Of a stretch of 64,000 nucleotides of DNA, positions 61,370-64,000 are shown one piece after another (the stretch's first letter is position 1; every line of letters begins with the position of its first letter). The position numbers and the translations under genes were made by a program. The DNA is from Stenotrophomonas lactitubi (lineage in GTDB: Bacteria > Pseudomonadota > Gammaproteobacteria > Xanthomonadales > Xanthomonadaceae): the NCBI RefSeq assembly GCF_002803515.1, contig NZ_PHQX01000001.1, forward strand, positions 2,790,001-2,854,000. The letters are read 5' to 3'. Below the pieces are notes generated by a model. That model saw nothing but the letters and a program-made list of their open reading frames with translations. It was not told the DNA's origin and did not search any database.

Positions 61370-62973
61370 AGGCCTTCGCCGCGCTGTACCAGCGGCTGGA
61401 TCGCAGCACCGCGACGCTGGACAAGCGCGCGGCATTGATCGACTACTTCCAGCATGCACGACCGCACGACGCGGCGTGGGCGCTGTACCTGCTCAGCGGT
61501 GGCAAGGTGGGCGGCGCGCGCCGCAAGATCGCAGGCAGTGGCGAACTGCGGACGTGGATCGCTGAAGAATCCGGCCTGCCGCCATGGCTGGTCGAGGACA
61601 GCTACGCGCAGGTCGGCGACCTTGCCGAAACGCTCACGCTGCTGCTGGATGATCCTGCCAGCGAAGGCGAGGATCGCCCCCTGGCCGACTGGATCGAACA
61701 GCACCTGCTTGCCGTCGCCAACCAGCCGGAGCCCGTGCGTCGTGCCGCTGTAGTCGAGGGCTGGCGACAGCTTGCATCGGCCGAACGCCTGGTCTTCAAC
61801 AAGCTGCTGACCGGCGCACTGCGCGTTGGCGTGTCGCAGCGCGTGGTGCAGCAGGCATTGGCCGAATGGTCCGGGCTGGACATCGCCCGCATCGCCCAGC
61901 GCATGCTCGGCGACTGGGTGCCCTCCCCCGGCCTGCTGGCCACTTTGTTGTCTGCCGAAGAACTGCCGACCGATCGCCAGCAGCCCTATCCATTCTTCCT
62001 CGCCTCACCGCTGGAAGGTGAGCCCACCGAGCGGCTGGGCGAGATCAGCAACTGGCTGCTGGAATGGAAGTGGGATGGCATCCGCCTGCAGCTGCTGCGG
62101 CGCCAGGGTGAGGTGGCATTGTGGTCACGCGGCGAAGAACGGCTGGACGGTCGCTTCCCTGAGATCGAACAGGCCGCCGCATTGCTGCCCGATGGCTGCG
62201 TGCTGGATGGAGAGCTGCTGGCATGGGACGACGCTGACAATCTTCCGCGCGCATTCACCGCGCTGCAGACCCGCATCCAGCGCCGCAAACCCGGCGCCGC
62301 CACCCTGCGCAACACACCGGTGCGCGTGCTCGCCTACGATCTGCTTGAACGCGACGGTGAAGACCTGCGTGCGCTGCCACTGCAGCAACGTCGCGCGCAG
62401 TTGGCCGAGGTGGTCGGCCTGCTCGGCGATCCGCGCATCCAGCTGTCGCCCGAGGTGACCGCCGTCGATTGGCAGCATGCCGCGCAGCTGCGCGAAGCAT
62501 CGCGCGAGCGCGGCGTGGAAGGGCTGATGCTGAAGCGCCGCGATTCGATCTACCAGTCCGGGCGTCGCCGCGGCGACTGGTGGAAGTGGAAGGTCGAGCC
62601 GCTCACCATCGATGCCGTACTGCTGTATGCACAGGCGGGTCATGGCCGGCGCAGCACGCTCTACACCGACTACACCTTCGGGGTCTGGGACGGCGACACG
62701 CTGGTTCCGGTGGCCAAGGCCTATTCCGGTCTGGACGACAAGGAAATCCTCGCCCTTGATCGTTGGATCCGCGCGCATACCCGCGAGCGCTTCGGCCCGG
62801 TACGCAGCGTCAGTGCCGAGCAGGTGTTCGAACTCGGCTTCGAAGCGGTAAACCGCAGCGCGCGCCACAAGTCCGGCATTGCCGTGCGCTTTCCACGCAT
62901 CCTGCGCTGGCGCCACGACAAACCGGCTGCCGAAGCCGACCACCTCGCCCAGTTGCAGGCGCTGGCGCGATGA
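61366..62973 (+). CDS. ATP-dependent DNA ligase
   Basis: A 535-residue ligase. It has an N-terminal DNA-binding domain (about 1-200), adenylation domain with the active-site Lys235 (EWKWDGIR), VLDGELLAWD (motif III), EGLMLKRRDSIYQSGRRRGDWWKWK (motifs IV and V) and an OB-fold C terminus. This is the LigB/LigC-like type found beside the exonuclease and helicase. It is probably for DNA repair rather than replication, since NAD-dependent LigA normally serves replication. It overlaps both neighbours by 4 nt. Confidence 0.93.
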   Translation: MKAFAALYQRLDRSTATLDKRAALIDYFQHARPHDAAWALYLLSGGKVGGARRKIAGSGELRTWIAEESGLPPWLVEDSYAQVGDLAETLTLLLDDPASEGEDRPLADWIEQHLLAVANQPEPVRRAAVVEGWRQLASAERLVFNKLLTGALRVGVSQRVVQQALAEWSGLDIARIAQRMLGDWVPSPGLLATLLSAEELPTDRQQPYPFFLASPLEGEPTERLGEISNWLLEWKWDGIRLQLLRRQGEVALWSRGEERLDGRFPEIEQAAALLPDGCVLDGELLAWDDADNLPRAFTALQTRIQRRKPGAATLRNTPVRVLAYDLLERDGEDLRALPLQQRRAQLAEVVGLLGDPRIQLSPEVTAVDWQHAAQLREASRERGVEGLMLKRRDSIYQSGRRRGDWWKWKVEPLTIDAVLLYAQAGHGRRSTLYTDYTFGVWDGDTLVPVAKAYSGLDDKEILALDRWIRAHTRERFGPVRSVSAEQVFELGFEAVNRSARHKSGIAVRFPRILRWRHDKPAAEADHLAQLQALAR

Positions 62974-64000
62974 AGCGCAGTGAAGCGCTGCAGCGCCTGA
63001 AAGACTGGTTCGGCAGCCGCGGCTGGCGCCCCCTGCCCTTCCAGCGCGCGATGTGGCGACACTACCTGGCTGGCGAATCGGGCCTGCTGCACACCCCCAC
63101 CGGCAGCGGCAAGACCCTTGCCATGTTCGGCGGCCCCTTGCTGCAGGCGATGCTCGACCCGCCCCCCACACCGCGTCGTGCCAGCGCGGTACGCCCGCTG
63201 CAGGTGCTGTGGGTGACGCCGCTGCGTGCGCTGGCCAGCGATACCGCACGCGCGCTGCAGGCACCGATCGATGGCCTTGGCCTGGGCTGGCGCGTGGGGC
63301 TGCGCAGCGGCGATGCCAGCAACCGCGACAGGCGCCTGGCCCGCGAAGGTCGTATCGATGTACTGGTGACCACACCGGAGTCGCTGGCGCTGTTGCTCAG
63401 CTATCCCGACACCCTTGAGCGCATGCGCCAGCTGCGCTGCGTGGTGGTGGACGAATGGCACGAACTGCTGGGCAACAAGCGCGGCGTGCTGCTGCAGTTG
63501 AACCTGGCGCTGTTGCGTGAGGCAGCCCCCACGATGCAGCTGTGGGGGCTGTCGGCAACATTGGGCAACCTGCCGCAGGCACGCGACGTACTGCTGCCAC
63601 ACCGGCCCCAGGCACCGATCGTGGAGGGCGCACGGCAGCGGCCGGTGACGATACGCAGCCTGCTGCCCGAACCCGGCGAACGCTTTCCGTGGGCCGGGCA
63701 TCTAGGCCTTTCCCAGCTTCCGCGCGTGCTGGATGCAGTGTTCCGCGCGCGCAGCAGCCTGCTCTTCACCAACACACGTGCGCAGGCGGAACTGTGGCAC
63801 CAGGCCCTCGCAGCGGTGTGGCCGGAAGATGCCGGTACGCTCGCCCTGCACCACGGCTCATTGGATCCCACGCTGCGCCAGCAGGTTGAAGACGGACTGC
63901 GTGCCGGCACGCTGCGGTGCGTGGTGGCCACGTCCAGCCTGGATCTGGGCGTGGACTTTCCGGAAGTGGACCAGGTGCTGCAGCTGGGCAGCCCAAAGGG
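62970..64000 (+). CDS. Ligase-associated DEXH-box DNA helicase, partial (cut by window edge)
   Basis: The N-terminal 343 residues of an Lhr-like helicase: MKRSEALQRLKDWFGSRGW start, Walker A TPTGSGKT (about residue 44), VTTPESLALLLSY, DEWH box (VVVDEWHELLG), and GLSATLGNLPQA, with the C-terminal helicase domain begun (FTNTRAQAELW, ATSSLDLGVDF). The ATG at 62970 overlaps the ligase stop (ATGA). The partner phosphoesterase usually found after it would lie beyond the window. Together with the two preceding genes it forms one operon. Confidence 0.93.
   Translation, partial: MKRSEALQRLKDWFGSRGWRPLPFQRAMWRHYLAGESGLLHTPTGSGKTLAMFGGPLLQAMLDPPPTPRRASAVRPLQVLWVTPLRALASDTARALQAPIDGLGLGWRVGLRSGDASNRDRRLAREGRIDVLVTTPESLALLLSYPDTLERMRQLRCVVVDEWHELLGNKRGVLLQLNLALLREAAPTMQLWGLSATLGNLPQARDVLLPHRPQAPIVEGARQRPVTIRSLLPEPGERFPWAGHLGLSQLPRVLDAVFRARSSLLFTNTRAQAELWHQALAAVWPEDAGTLALHHGSLDPTLRQQVEDGLRAGTLRCVVATSSLDLGVDFPEVDQVLQLGSPK

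Overview
The window is about 67% GC chromosomal DNA that reads as Stenotrophomonas (S. maltophilia complex, Xanthomonadaceae). I base this on the protein sequences (for example an orphan RnfB-like ferredoxin after metG, a TonB-dependent receptor with a small TonB, and xanthomonad-type hypothetical proteins) and on many short palindromes carrying a GTAG tetranucleotide, which match the SMAG/REP family described for S. maltophilia. No transposase, prophage, plasmid or CRISPR gene is visible. This is ordinary core genome with densely packed genes, and its unexplained content sits in the intergenic gaps.

Layout. 1-1076: rng (cut by the window edge) and maf. 1207-7374: a SIMPL-domain secreted protein, a TonB-family protein, a TonB-dependent receptor and an APC-type permease. 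7424-8619: a secreted esterase and tRNA-Asn. 8642-14721: the gamma-proteobacterial cluster leuS-lptE-holA-nadD-rsfS-rlmH on the minus strand. 14827-24030: a DUF998 membrane protein, a YbbN/CnoX-like thioredoxin-TPR protein, a FecR/LysM surface protein coupled to a CHASE2-GGDEF diguanylate cyclase, hypotheticals, DUF502 and a queuosine-precursor transporter. 24127-28472: DUF885 peptidase, beta-lactamase-fold hydrolase, YaeR-type VOC protein and DUF2147. 28575-31758: metG, a HAD phosphatase and a short RnfB. 31759-32956: a repeat-rich stretch with a highly structured leader ahead of a small protein. 32956-37516: RidA, MprF and a convergent AcvB/VirJ hydrolase. 37613-46027: membrane and metal proteins, a YegD-like chaperone, a YkgJ cysteine-cluster protein, and an ECF sigma/anti-sigma/DUF4097 operon with a divergent small gene. 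46028-53006: repeats, YbiI, DUF2058, YgjP, a pseudouridine-synthase homologue lacking its catalytic Asp, ClsC-like phospholipase D, an HDOD protein and a branched-chain amino acid dehydrogenase. 53092-58312: a lipoprotein subtilisin autotransporter, thiolase and two Ala-rich lipoproteins. 58619-64000: an AidB-like acyl-CoA dehydrogenase and the start of a ligase-associated exonuclease/ATP-dependent ligase/DEXH helicase operon (helicase cut by the window edge).

The most striking non-genic signal is a family of five long hairpin elements (around 27741-27936, 31853-31958, 46042-46252, 46368-46546 and 58431-58565). Each has 25-27 bp arms that pair perfectly or with a single mismatch. The arm sequences differ between copies, but each encloses a core of exactly 52 nt carrying two small hairpins with AUGGAY-type loops. 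Arms and hairpins vary while complementarity is kept, so the folded structure seems to be what is conserved. A second structured element (32266-32468) lies just upstream of a small protein gene.

Functional themes are envelope and surface biology (LptE, MprF/AcvB, ClsC, FecR/LysM, DUF4097, autotransporter), signalling (c-di-GMP cyclase, HDOD, ECF sigma), RNA and translation housekeeping (LeuRS, MetRS, RlmH, RsfS, RNase G, tRNA-Asn) and DNA repair (AidB, ligase-associated operon).
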